Positions 36,213 to 44,975 of a stretch of DNA of 64,000 bases are shown here, piece after piece. The position numbers and the translations under genes were made by a program. The DNA comes from Actinomadura madurae (lineage in GTDB: Bacteria > Actinomycetota > Actinomycetes > Streptosporangiales > Streptosporangiaceae). The stretch spans positions 47,490 through 111,489 of the forward strand of contig NZ_FOVH01000026.1 of NCBI RefSeq assembly GCF_900115095.1. The letters are read 5' to 3'. Positions within the stretch are counted from its first letter, which is position 1. Every line of letters begins with the position of its first letter. The notes under the pieces were generated by a model that worked only from the letters and a program-made list of their open reading frames with translations, made no database searches and was not told the origin of the DNA.

Positions 36213-36446
36213 ATGACGGGAGTCCTCGCCGCCGTCGAAGGTAACGTCACCTCGATCGGGTACGGCCTCGCGGCCATCGGCCCGGGCATCGGCATCGGCA
36301 TCATCTTCGGTCAGGGCGTGAACGCCATCGCCCGCCAGCCCGAGCTGACCGGCGTGATCCGCACCAACATGCTGCTGGGCTTCGTCCTCACCGAGGCGCT
36401 CGCCCTGATCGGCCTGGTCGCGCCCTTCATCTTCCAGGGCATCTGA
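36213..36446 (+). CDS. atpE: ATP synthase Fo subunit c
   Basis: 77 residues, a two-helix hairpin. Helix one carries the packing glycines AIGPGIGIG; the polar loop is ARQPE; the proton-carrying carboxylate is Glu61 in VLTEALALIG. AAAGGAA lies upstream. Multiple copies form the rotor ring. Confidence 0.97.
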   Translation: MTGVLAAVEGNVTSIGYGLAAIGPGIGIGIIFGQGVNAIARQPELTGVIRTNMLLGFVLTEALALIGLVAPFIFQGI

Positions 36447-36478
36447 CCACGGGTCCCATCTGAGGAAGGGCTGCAGAC

Positions 36479-37036
36479 ATGATCAGAGCAGCTTCCGTCC
36501 TAGCGGCGGAGGAGAACAACCCTCTCGTCCCGCACCCGTTCGAGCTCGTCGTCGGCATCTTCTCGTTCGTCGTCGTCATGGTCGTCCTCGGCCGGATCCT
36601 CGTCCCGCGGCTCCAGAAGACCCTGGAGGAGCGGACGAACGCGATCGAGGGCGGCCTGGAGCGGGCCGAGCAGGCACAGAAAGAGGCCCAGCAGGTCCTC
36701 GAGCAGTACAAGGCCCAGCAGAAGTCGGCCGCGGTCGAGGCGTCCAACGAGCGCCGCAAGGCCGAGGAGCAGGGCGCGCAGATCATCGCGCAGGCCAAGG
36801 AGCAGGCTCAGGCCGAGGCGCGCCGGATCGTCGAGAGCGCCAAGGCGCAGATCGAGGCGGAGCGGCAGCAGGCGCTGCAGTCGCTGCGCGCCGAGATCGG
36901 TGCCATGTCGGTCGAGCTGGCCGGACGCGTCGTGGGCGAGTCCCTTGAGGACAGCGCGCGGCAGAGCCGGGTCGTCGACCGGTTCCTCGAGGAACTGGAA
37001 GAGCGCGCCCGCACCCAGGAGCAGGTCACGCCATGA
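36479..37036 (+). CDS. atpF: ATP synthase Fo subunit b
   Basis: 185 residues: one N-terminal membrane helix (FELVVGIFSFVVVMVVLGRI), then a long, charged coiled coil to the C-terminus. It forms the peripheral stalk. The last codons overlap atpH by four bases, so translation is coupled. In mycobacteria the next subunit is fused to a second b-type protein; here they are separate. Confidence 0.95.
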   Translation: MIRAASVLAAEENNPLVPHPFELVVGIFSFVVVMVVLGRILVPRLQKTLEERTNAIEGGLERAEQAQKEAQQVLEQYKAQQKSAAVEASNERRKAEEQGAQIIAQAKEQAQAEARRIVESAKAQIEAERQQALQSLRAEIGAMSVELAGRVVGESLEDSARQSRVVDRFLEELEERARTQEQVTP

Positions 37037-37854
37037 CCATTACGGGAGCGGTGAGCAGGGCGTCGCTGGCCGAGGCCAAGGAGCGGCTGGAGGCCGTCAT
37101 TCCCTCCGCCGACCTGGCCCGGCTCGGCGGCGACCTGTTCGCGGTGCTGCACCTGGTCGACCGCGAGCACGGCCTGCGGCGGGCGGTCTCCGACCCGGCG
37201 CGCGACGGCGCCGACAAGGCCCAGCTCGTCCAGATCCTGCTGGAGGGCAAGGTGTCGCCGGCCGCTCTCGGGCTGGTCGCCGACGTCGTCCGGCTGCGCT
37301 GGTCGAAGCCGTCGGAGCTGTCGGACGCGGTGGAGGCCCTCGCGGTCACCGCCGAGTCCGCCCGCGCCGAGGCCGACGGCCGGATCGACGACCTGGAGGA
37401 CGAGCTGTTCCGGTTCTCCCGGGTCATCGAGGGGGAGCCCGAGCTGCGCGGCGCCCTCGCCGGCCCGGGCCTGCCCGGCGAGCGCAAGCTCGGCCTGGTG
37501 AACGCGCTGCTGGACGGCAAGGTCACCCCCGCGACGCTGACGCTGGTCACCGAACTGGTGCTGCGCCCGCGAGGACGTAGCCTGGAGAGCGGGCTCGCCG
37601 AGTACGGACGGCTCGTCGCCCAGCGCAGGCAGCGGCTGGTCGCGCTCGTCCGGACGCCCGCCGCGCTGTCGGACGGGCAGCGGACGCGGCTCGCCGCGGT
37701 GCTCGCCGCGGCCTACGGCCACGAGGTACACCTGAACATCGAGATCGACCCCACGGTGATCGGCGGACTGTCGATCGAGCTCGGGGACGAGATCATCGAC
37801 GGCACGATCGCCGGACGGCTGGACGACGTCCGGCGGCGGCTCGGCGCCGGCTGA
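37033..37854 (+). CDS. atpH: ATP synthase F1 subunit delta
   Basis: 273 residues. The family C-terminal block (VVLRTPAALSDGQRTRL in this protein as ALVRTPAALS, then VHLNIEIDPTVIGGLSIELGD, DGTIAGRLDDVRRRL) is clear. It joins the stalk to the top of F1. Its length, about 90 more than E. coli delta, is typical of actinobacteria. Confidence 0.94.
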   Translation: MTITGAVSRASLAEAKERLEAVIPSADLARLGGDLFAVLHLVDREHGLRRAVSDPARDGADKAQLVQILLEGKVSPAALGLVADVVRLRWSKPSELSDAVEALAVTAESARAEADGRIDDLEDELFRFSRVIEGEPELRGALAGPGLPGERKLGLVNALLDGKVTPATLTLVTELVLRPRGRSLESGLAEYGRLVAQRRQRLVALVRTPAALSDGQRTRLAAVLAAAYGHEVHLNIEIDPTVIGGLSIELGDEIIDGTIAGRLDDVRRRLGAG

Positions 37855-37894
37855 ACCGCCGGCGGAGCTACCCAAAGGGAGCAAGAGAGGAATC

Positions 37895-39529
37895 ATGGCG
37901 GAGCTGACGATCCGTCCGGATGAGATCCGGAACGCGCTGGAGCGCTTCGTCCAGTCGTACGAGCCCGAGGCCGCCGCGCGCGAAGAGGTCGGCACCGTCG
38001 TCGATTCCGGCGACGGGATCGCCCACATCGAGGGCCTGCCGTCCGCGATGGCGAACGAACTCATCGAGTTCGAGGACGGTACCCGTGGCCTGGCTCTGAA
38101 CCTGGACGTGCGTGAGATCGGCGCCGTTGTCCTGGGTGACTTCAGCAAGATCGAGGAGGGCCAGAAGGCCCGCCGGACCGGCGAGGTCCTCTCGGTCCCC
38201 GTCGGCGACGGCTTCCTCGGCCGCGTCGTGGACGCGCTGGGCAACCCGCTGGACGGCAAGGGACCGGTCGAGAGCACCGAGCGCCGCGCGCTCGAACTGC
38301 AGGCCCCCACGGTCGTGCAGCGGCAGTCGGTGAACGAGCCGCTGCAGACCGGCATCAAGGCCATCGACGCGATGACGCCGATCGGCCGCGGTCAGCGGCA
38401 GCTGATCATCGGTGACCGGCAGACGGGCAAGACGACCGTCTGCGTGGACACCATCATCAACCAGAAGGAGAACTGGGAGTCCGGCGACGAGAAGAAGCAG
38501 GTCCGCTGCATCTACGTCGCGATCGGGCAGAAGGGCTCCACGATCGCCAACGTCCGCCGCTCCCTGGAGGAGGCCGGCGCGCTGGAGTACACCACCATCG
38601 TGGCGGCCCCCGCGTCCGAGCCGGCGGGCTACAAGTACATCGCCCCCTACACCGGGTCCGCGATCGGCCAGCACTGGATGTACCAGGGCAAGCACGTCCT
38701 GATCATCTTCGACGACCTGTCGAAGCAGGCCGAGGCCTACCGCGCGGTGTCGCTGCTGCTGCGCCGCCCGCCGGGCCGCGAGGCCTACCCCGGCGACGTC
38801 TTCTACCTGCACTCCCGGCTGCTGGAGCGCTGCGCGAAGCTGTCGGACGACATGGGCGCCGGTTCGATGACGGGTCTGCCGATCATCGAGACCAAGGGCA
38901 ACGACGTGTCGGCCTACATCCCGACGAACGTCATCTCCATCACCGACGGGCAGTGCTTCCTGGAGACCGACCTGTTCAACCAGGGCGTCCGGCCGGCGAT
39001 CAACGTCGGCATCTCGGTCTCCCGGGTCGGCGGCGACGCGCAGATCAAGGCGATGAAGACGGTCGCCGGCACGCTGCGTCTCGCGCTGTCGCAGTTCCGT
39101 GACCTGGAGGCGTTCGCGGCGTTCGCGTCCGACCTGGACGCCGCCTCGCGCGCCCAGCTGGAGCGCGGCGCCCGCCTGGTCGAGCTGCTGAAGCAGCCGC
39201 AGGGCAGCCCGTTCCCGGTCGAGCAGGAGGTCGTGTCCGTGTGGGCGGGCACCTCCGGCGAGCTGGACGACGTGCCCGTCGCCGACATCCGCCGTTTCGA
39301 GCGCGAGTTCCTCGACTACGTCGAGCGCGAGGAGTCCGGCCTGCTGACCTCCATCCGGGAGACCGGCAAGCTCTCCGACGACGGCCTCACCAGCCTCAAG
39401 AACGCCATCACGGAGTTCAAGAAGGGCTTCCAGACCAGCGAGGGCGAGCTGCTGGCCGAGGAGCCCGTCGAACCGATCGAGGCCGAGGACGTCGAGCAGG
39501 AGACCATCACCCGCGCCAAGAAGGACTGA
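37895..39529 (+). CDS. atpA: ATP synthase F1 subunit alpha
   Basis: 544 residues. Nucleotide-binding but non-catalytic subunit. Walker A GDRQTGKTTVC, Walker B LIIFDDLSKQ, arginine finger region in PGREAYPGDVFYLHSRLLER, and an acidic, actinobacterial-type C-terminal extension. GGGAGCAAGAGAGG precedes the ATG. Confidence 0.98.
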   Translation: MAELTIRPDEIRNALERFVQSYEPEAAAREEVGTVVDSGDGIAHIEGLPSAMANELIEFEDGTRGLALNLDVREIGAVVLGDFSKIEEGQKARRTGEVLSVPVGDGFLGRVVDALGNPLDGKGPVESTERRALELQAPTVVQRQSVNEPLQTGIKAIDAMTPIGRGQRQLIIGDRQTGKTTVCVDTIINQKENWESGDEKKQVRCIYVAIGQKGSTIANVRRSLEEAGALEYTTIVAAPASEPAGYKYIAPYTGSAIGQHWMYQGKHVLIIFDDLSKQAEAYRAVSLLLRRPPGREAYPGDVFYLHSRLLERCAKLSDDMGAGSMTGLPIIETKGNDVSAYIPTNVISITDGQCFLETDLFNQGVRPAINVGISVSRVGGDAQIKAMKTVAGTLRLALSQFRDLEAFAAFASDLDAASRAQLERGARLVELLKQPQGSPFPVEQEVVSVWAGTSGELDDVPVADIRRFEREFLDYVEREESGLLTSIRETGKLSDDGLTSLKNAITEFKKGFQTSEGELLAEEPVEPIEAEDVEQETITRAKKD

Positions 39530-39534
39530 CGGCG

Positions 39535-40431
39535 ATGGCCGCACAGCTTCGTCAACTCCGGCAGCGGATCAAGACGGTCAAGTCGACCGCCAAGATCACG
39601 CGCGCCCAGGAGATGATCGCCACGTCGCGGATCGTCAAGGCCCAGCAGGCGGTGGCGGCCTCCAAGCCGTACGCCGACCAGATCACGCAGGCCCTGACCG
39701 CGCTGGTGAGCCACCATGTCGGGATCGACCACCCGCTCCTGCAGGAGCAGCCGGCCGACACCCGCAGCGCCGTCCTGATCATCACGAGTGACCGCGGGTT
39801 CTGCGGCGCCTACAACGCCAACGTGATCCGCGAGGCCGAGTCGCTGATCAGGGCGCTGCGGGACGAGGGCCGCGAGCCGGTCCCGTACGTCGTCGGCAAC
39901 AAGGGCATCACCTGGTACCGGTTCCGCGACCGGGACGTCGCGCAGACCTGGAGCGGGTTCAGCGACCGTCCCGCGTTCGGGAACGCCGAGGTGATCGGCC
40001 GCCGGCTCACCGAGGACTTCCTCAAGACCGACGCCGAGGGCGGGGTCGGGGAGATCCACGTGGTCTACACCGAGTTCGTCTCGATGCTGACGCAGACGGT
40101 CCGGGTCGCGCGGCTGATGCCGCTGGAGATCGCGGAGGCCGAGACCTCCACGGTCCCGCCGGCGTACGAGTTCGAGCCGTCCGCGCAGGCGGCGCTCGAC
40201 ATGCTGCTGCCCAACTACGTCGAGAGCCGCATCTTCCACATGCTGCTGCAGTCGGCCGCGTCCTTCCAGGCGGCGGTGCGGCGGGCCATGAAGTCGGCGA
40301 CCGACAATGCCAACGAACTGCTCGGGGTCTACACGCGCCAGATGAACCAGGCGCGGCAGGCCGCGATCACCCAGGAAATCAGCGAGATCGTCGGTGGCGC
40401 TGACGCGCTCGCCGAGTCTGGCGGGGAGTGA
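39535..40431 (+). CDS. atpG: ATP synthase F1 subunit gamma
   Basis: 298 residues from ATG 39535, five bases after atpA. Central rotor shaft: N-terminal coiled coil (LRQRIKTVKSTAKITRAQEM), the family block SDRGFCGAYNAN, and the C-terminal coiled coil (AMKSATDNANELLGVYTRQMNQARQ). The open frame begins inside atpA but the family start is here. Confidence 0.97.
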   Translation: MAAQLRQLRQRIKTVKSTAKITRAQEMIATSRIVKAQQAVAASKPYADQITQALTALVSHHVGIDHPLLQEQPADTRSAVLIITSDRGFCGAYNANVIREAESLIRALRDEGREPVPYVVGNKGITWYRFRDRDVAQTWSGFSDRPAFGNAEVIGRRLTEDFLKTDAEGGVGEIHVVYTEFVSMLTQTVRVARLMPLEIAEAETSTVPPAYEFEPSAQAALDMLLPNYVESRIFHMLLQSAASFQAAVRRAMKSATDNANELLGVYTRQMNQARQAAITQEISEIVGGADALAESGGE

Positions 40432-40433
40432 CA

Positions 40434-41864
40434 ATGACTGCTCAGGTAGAGACGGCGACCGCGACCGGGCGCGTCGCCCGTGTCATCGGCCCGGTCGTCG
40501 ACGTGGAGTTCCCCGCCGACGCCATCCCGGACATCTACAACGCCCTCAACGCGCAGGTCAGCCTGGGCGGCGAGGAGAAGACCCTGACGTTCGAGGTCGC
40601 CCAGCACCTCGGCGACAACATGGTCAGGGCGATCTCCATGCAGCCGACGGACGGCCTGGTGCGCGGGGCCCCGGTGGTCGACTCCGGCGAGTCGATCGCG
40701 GTGCCGGTCGGCGACATCACCAAGGGCCACGTGTGGAACGCCCTCGGCGACGCGCTGGACGTCCCGACGGCGTCGCTGGAGATCAACGAGCGCTGGGGGA
40801 TCCACCGCCGCGCCCCGGCGTTCGACCAGCTGGAGTCCAAGACCGAGATGCTGGAGACCGGCATCAAGGTCATCGACCTGCTGTGCCCGTACGTCAAGGG
40901 CGGCAAGATCGGCCTGTTCGGCGGCGCGGGTGTGGGCAAGACCGTCCTCATCCAGGAGATGATCCGCCGCGTCGCCCGCAACTTCGGCGGCACCTCGGTG
41001 TTCGCCGGCGTCGGCGAGCGCACCCGTGAGGGCAACGACCTCTGGGTGGAGATGGCGGAGGCGGACGTCCTCAAGGACACCGCGATGGTGTTCGGCCAGA
41101 TGGACGAGCCGCCGGGCACCCGGCTGCGAGTGGCGCTGTCGGCGCTGACGATGGCGGAGTACTTCCGCGACGTCCAGAACCAGGACGTGCTGCTGTTCAT
41201 CGACAACATCTTCCGGTTCACGCAGGCCGGTTCGGAGGTGTCCACGCTGCTCGGGCGCATGCCGTCCGCGGTGGGCTACCAGCCGACGCTGGCCGACGAG
41301 ATGGGCGTGCTGCAGGAGCGGATCACCTCGACGCGCGGTAACTCGATCACCTCGATGCAGGCGATCTACGTGCCCGCCGACGACATCACCGACCCGGCGC
41401 CGCACACCACGTTCGCGCACCTGGACGCCACCACGACGCTGTCGCGGGGCATCTCCGAGAAGGGCATCTTCCCGGCGGTGGACCCGCTCGACTCCACCTC
41501 GCGGATCATGGACCCGCAGGTGCTGGGGAACGAGCACTACGAGGTCGCCCAGGAAGTGATCCGGATCCTGCAGAAGTACAAGGAGCTGCAGGACATCATC
41601 GCGATCCTCGGCATCGACGAGCTGTCCGAAGAGGACAAGGTCACCGTCCAGCGGGCGCGGCGCATCGAGCGTTTCCTGTCGCACCCGATGTACGTGGCCG
41701 AGCAGTTCACCGGGCAGCCCGGCGAGACGGTGCCGAAGGACGAGACGATCGCCTCCTTCAAGGCGCTCGCCGAGGGCAAGTACGACCACCTCCCCGAGCA
41801 GGCGTTCTTCATGTGCGGTGGCATCGAGGACGTGGAGAAGAAGGCCAAGGAGCTGGAGAAGTAG
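40434..41864 (+). CDS. atpD: ATP synthase F1 subunit beta
   Basis: 476 residues from ATG 40434 (a GTG two codons earlier is possible). Catalytic subunit. Walker A GGAGVGKTVLI, catalytic Glu in VFAGVGERTREG, Walker B LLFIDNIFRFTQAGSE, and the DELSEEDK (DELSEED) regulatory motif. Stop is followed by an unusually strong hairpin before atpC. Confidence 0.98.
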   Translation: MTAQVETATATGRVARVIGPVVDVEFPADAIPDIYNALNAQVSLGGEEKTLTFEVAQHLGDNMVRAISMQPTDGLVRGAPVVDSGESIAVPVGDITKGHVWNALGDALDVPTASLEINERWGIHRRAPAFDQLESKTEMLETGIKVIDLLCPYVKGGKIGLFGGAGVGKTVLIQEMIRRVARNFGGTSVFAGVGERTREGNDLWVEMAEADVLKDTAMVFGQMDEPPGTRLRVALSALTMAEYFRDVQNQDVLLFIDNIFRFTQAGSEVSTLLGRMPSAVGYQPTLADEMGVLQERITSTRGNSITSMQAIYVPADDITDPAPHTTFAHLDATTTLSRGISEKGIFPAVDPLDSTSRIMDPQVLGNEHYEVAQEVIRILQKYKELQDIIAILGIDELSEEDKVTVQRARRIERFLSHPMYVAEQFTGQPGETVPKDETIASFKALAEGKYDHLPEQAFFMCGGIEDVEKKAKELEK

Positions 41865-41870
41865 TCCGCT

Positions 41871-41916
41871 CCGGCGGGGCCGTCCCCGGGCCGCGCGCCC
41901 GGGGCGGCCCCGCCGG
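41871..41916 (+). promoter_or_regulatory. Strong hairpin between atpD and atpC
   Basis: Outer arms CCGGCGGGGCC and GGCCCCGCCGG pair perfectly; inner arms CCCCGGGC and GCCCGGGG extend the stem. It begins six bases after the atpD stop and lies 30 bases before atpC. No T-run follows. It could attenuate read-through into atpC or protect the upstream mRNA. Confidence 0.7.
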
Positions 41917-41945
41917 AACCGCTCCAGTAGTCGGAGGAGACAGAC

Positions 41946-42332
41946 GTGGCAACCCTGAAGGTCGGGCTGGTCTCGCCGGAGCGCGAGATCTGGTCCGGCG
42001 AGGCCAGGACGGTGGTCGCCCAGACCATCGAGGGCTCGCTCGGCATCCTGCCGGGCCACGCCCCGGTGCTGGGCATCCTCCTGGACGGCAGCGTGGTGAA
42101 GATCGAGCCGGCGGACGGCGGCGAGCCGATCCTGGCGGCGGTCGGCAGCGGGTTCTTCTCCGTCGCCGCCGACGAGGTGTCGGTGCTGGCGGAGCAGGTC
42201 GAGCGGGGCGACGAGATCGACGTCCAGGACGCCCGGCAGGCGCTGGACGCGGCGCTGTCGGCGGAGGCCGACAGCGGGACGCCGGAGCGCCGGGCCCGGG
42301 CGCGGCTGCGCGCGGCGGGCATCGAGGCCTAG
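41946..42332 (+). CDS. atpC: ATP synthase F1 subunit epsilon
   Basis: 128 residues from GTG 41946 behind GGAGGAG. N-terminal beta-sandwich (VGLVSPEREIWSGEA, GILPGHAPVLGIL) and C-terminal helical hairpin (DVQDARQALDAALS to RLRAAGIEA). It couples rotation and inhibits ATP hydrolysis. Last gene of the complex. Confidence 0.95.
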   Translation: MATLKVGLVSPEREIWSGEARTVVAQTIEGSLGILPGHAPVLGILLDGSVVKIEPADGGEPILAAVGSGFFSVAADEVSVLAEQVERGDEIDVQDARQALDAALSAEADSGTPERRARARLRAAGIEA

Positions 42333-42364
42333 GCGCGCGGCGGGACTGACGGACGGCGGGGGAC

Positions 42365-42829
42365 TTGGGCGAGCACCTGGCACTGGACGTGGGCGGGGTG
42401 CTCGCCGCGCTCGTTCTCGTCGCGGCGCTGCTGTTCGTCTTCATGGCGGTGCGCCGGCGGTTGTTCACCCGCGGCGGCGGGACGGTGGAGTGCAGCCTGC
42501 GCGAACTGTCCCAGGAGGGCGGAGCCCTCGGGGTCTGGCGCCTCGGCATCGGCCGCTACAAGGGCGACGAGCTGCACTGGCACCGCGTGTTCGGTTTCCG
42601 CGGACGGCCCCGGCAGGTGATCCACCGCCGGGGCCTCGTCGTGTCCAACCGCCGCGACCCGGACCCGGACGAGGCGGAGGGGCTGCTACCGGACGTGACC
42701 GTCATCGAGGTCAAGGACGGCGACCTGACGGTGGAGCTGGCGATGGGCGCAGCAGCACTGACCGGCTTCCTCGCGTGGCTAGAGGCGGCCCCACCCGGCT
42801 TCCCAGTAGACCTACACTCCCCCGAATAA
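42365..42829 (+). CDS. DUF2550 membrane protein
   Basis: 154 residues from TTG 42365. One N-terminal membrane helix (GGVLAALVLVAALLFVFMAV), then RRRLFTRGGGTVECSLR and GRYKGDELHWHRVF, typical of DUF2550. It is always found after atpC in actinobacteria (Rv1312 in M. tuberculosis). Function is unknown. Confidence 0.88.
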   Translation: MGEHLALDVGGVLAALVLVAALLFVFMAVRRRLFTRGGGTVECSLRELSQEGGALGVWRLGIGRYKGDELHWHRVFGFRGRPRQVIHRRGLVVSNRRDPDPDEAEGLLPDVTVIEVKDGDLTVELAMGAAALTGFLAWLEAAPPGFPVDLHSPE

Positions 42830-42835
42830 ACGGCC

Positions 42836-43300
42836 CAGACTGAGCGGCCCAGGCTGAGCGGCCCAGGTGAAGCGATCCGGGCTGAGAGGTCCGGGGGTGA
42901 GTCGGCCCAGGGTGGAGCGGCGCGAGCTGGGCAGTCGGGCTGGGCAGTCGGGTGAGCGGTCGGGGGTGAGTCGGCCCGGGCTGGGCGGTCCAGGGTGGAG
43001 CGGCGCGGGCTGGGCGGTGCGGGCTGACTCGGCCCGGGGGAGCGGTCCCGGGTGAGTCGCTCCGGGGTGTCGCCTCGGGTTGAGTCGGCCTGGGTTGAGT
43101 CGGCCCGGAGTGAGCCAGCCCGGGATGAGCGGGCCCGGGATGAGCCTGGCTCGGGGTGAGCCTGGCTCGGAGTGAGCCAGCCCGGGATGAGCGGGCCCGG
43201 GATGAGCCTGGTTCGGGGTGAATTGGTCCGGGTTGAGCGGGGCTGGGTTGAGCGGGGCCGAGGTGAGCGGGTCCGGGAGAAGTGGGTCTGGAATGAGGGA
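42836..43300. repeat. Long array of degenerate 14-20-base repeats
   Basis: Directly after the DUF2550 stop, about 460 bases consist of irregular copies of TGAGCGGYCCGGG and TGAGTCGGCCCGGG, with later variants GATGAGCGGGCCCGGGA. Unit length varies between about 14 and 21. It reads as open frames in places but codes only Gly/Arg/Ser-rich low complexity. It ends about 110 bases before the M28 peptidase start. Confidence 0.8.
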
Positions 43301-43411
43301 GTAAGGCGTCGGTATCGAAGCGGTGTGGTTGCGGCCGCGATGCTTGAGAGGGGCGGGGGTGGCGGTGAGGATCGCGCTGGTCAGCTCCCTACTCCCTCCG
43401 CTGGAGTGCTC

Positions 43412-44932
43412 GTGCGCAAGCTCCTCACCGGCGCCGCCGTCGCGGTGCCCGCCCTCTTCCTGCCGGCCGCGCTGCCCGCGGCCGACGCGGCGCCGGTCCG
43501 CCGCGACTTGGCGGCGATGGTGACGTTGAAGGACGTGAGGGCGCACCTGACGGCGTTCCAGGAGATCGCCGACTACAACGGCGGGAACCGCGCGGCGGGG
43601 ACCGACGGCTACGACGTCTCGGTGAAGTACGTCGTCGGGCAGCTGCGGCGGGCCGGATTCACGCCGAAGGTGCAGAGGTTCAAGTACCCGTACTGGCGCG
43701 AGCGGGGCCGTCCGGTGCTCGCGCGGACGGCGCCGTCGGCGGCGTCCTATGCCTGGGAGAAGGACTTCCTCACGCTTGCGTACTCGGGTTCCGGCGATGT
43801 GACCGCGCGGGCCGAGCCCGTCGATGCCCCGGCCAAGGGCGACGGGACGAGCGGCTGCCAGAAGGCCGACTTCAAGCGCTTCGCCGAGGACGCGATCGCC
43901 CTCCTCCAGCGGGGGACCTGCACGTTCGAGGTGAAGGCGGCGAACGCGAAGGCGGCGGGCGCGTCCGCCGTGGTGATCTACAACCGGCCGGGGGCGGAGG
44001 GGCCGGTGAACGGGACGGTGTCGGAGCCGTCCGGGATCCCGGTCGTCGGCACCACGCACAGCCTGGGAAAGGCGATGGTGAAGGCGGCGCGGAAGGGCGG
44101 CCTGAGACTGCGCGTGAAGACGAAGACGGTTCACGGGAAGCGGTCGTCGGCCAACGTGATCGCGGACACGGCGCGCGGGCGGGCCGGCAACGTGGTGGTG
44201 GCCGGCGCGCACCTGGACAGCGTCCCGGCGGGCCCGGGGATCAACGACAACGGCACCGGCGCCGCGGCGCTGCTCGCGATCGCCGGGAAGTTCAGGGAGC
44301 TGGGCGCGGGGAACGTGCGCAACCGGGTGCGGTTCGTGTGGTGGGGCGCCGAGGAGGAGGGCCTGCGGGGGTCCGCGCACTACGTGCGGTCGCTGTCGCG
44401 TGCCGACCGCGAGAAGATCGCCCTGAACCTCAACTTCGACATGCTCGGTTCGCCGAACGGCGTCCGCGGCGTCTACGACGGCGACCACTCGTCAGGTGCG
44501 GGCACGCGGGCGCCCGCGGGGTCCGGCGCGATCGAGCGGATGTTCCGGGAGTACTTCAAGCGGCGCGGGCTGGCCACGGCGGAGGCGGAGTTCAACGGGC
44601 GTTCCGACTACGGCCCGTTCATCGAGCGGGGCATCCCGGCGGGCGGGATCGCCACCGGCGCCGGCGGGCGCAAGACCTCCGCCGAGGCCGCGATGTTCGG
44701 CGGCAGGGCCGGTGCGGCCTACGACCCCTGCTATCACCGCAAGTGCGACCGGCTGGGGAACGTCAACCGGAAACTGCTCGACGGCAACACCGACGCCATC
44801 GCCCACGTTCTCCAGCACCTGGCCCGGACGACGGTCGCCGTCAACGGCGGTGCCCGCCTGGACCTGGGCCGCGGCTCGTCGTCCGCCCCGTCCTCCACAC
44901 CGCTCTGGCGGGGCGCCTACCTGCTCCGCTGA
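43412..44932 (+). CDS. Secreted M28-family zinc aminopeptidase with PA domain
   Basis: 506 residues from GTG 43412; a signal peptide (KLLTGAAVAVPALFLPAAL, cleaved near ADA) follows directly. A PA (protease-associated) domain occupies about 120-230. The M28 core has zinc ligands in GAHLDSVPAGPGINDNGTG (His, Asp), WGAEEEGLRG (Glu-Glu), NFDMLGS (Asp) and CYHRKCD (His). Cysteines in that last motif likely form a disulfide. It resembles Streptomyces griseus aminopeptidase and mycobacterial LpqL. Acts outside the cell on peptides. Confidence 0.9.
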   Translation: MRKLLTGAAVAVPALFLPAALPAADAAPVRRDLAAMVTLKDVRAHLTAFQEIADYNGGNRAAGTDGYDVSVKYVVGQLRRAGFTPKVQRFKYPYWRERGRPVLARTAPSAASYAWEKDFLTLAYSGSGDVTARAEPVDAPAKGDGTSGCQKADFKRFAEDAIALLQRGTCTFEVKAANAKAAGASAVVIYNRPGAEGPVNGTVSEPSGIPVVGTTHSLGKAMVKAARKGGLRLRVKTKTVHGKRSSANVIADTARGRAGNVVVAGAHLDSVPAGPGINDNGTGAAALLAIAGKFRELGAGNVRNRVRFVWWGAEEEGLRGSAHYVRSLSRADREKIALNLNFDMLGSPNGVRGVYDGDHSSGAGTRAPAGSGAIERMFREYFKRRGLATAEAEFNGRSDYGPFIERGIPAGGIATGAGGRKTSAEAAMFGGRAGAAYDPCYHRKCDRLGNVNRKLLDGNTDAIAHVLQHLARTTVAVNGGARLDLGRGSSSAPSSTPLWRGAYLLR

Positions 44933-44975
44933 GGCGGCGCGGCGGCGCGGCGGTCCGGAGCCCCGTGCCGTCCGG

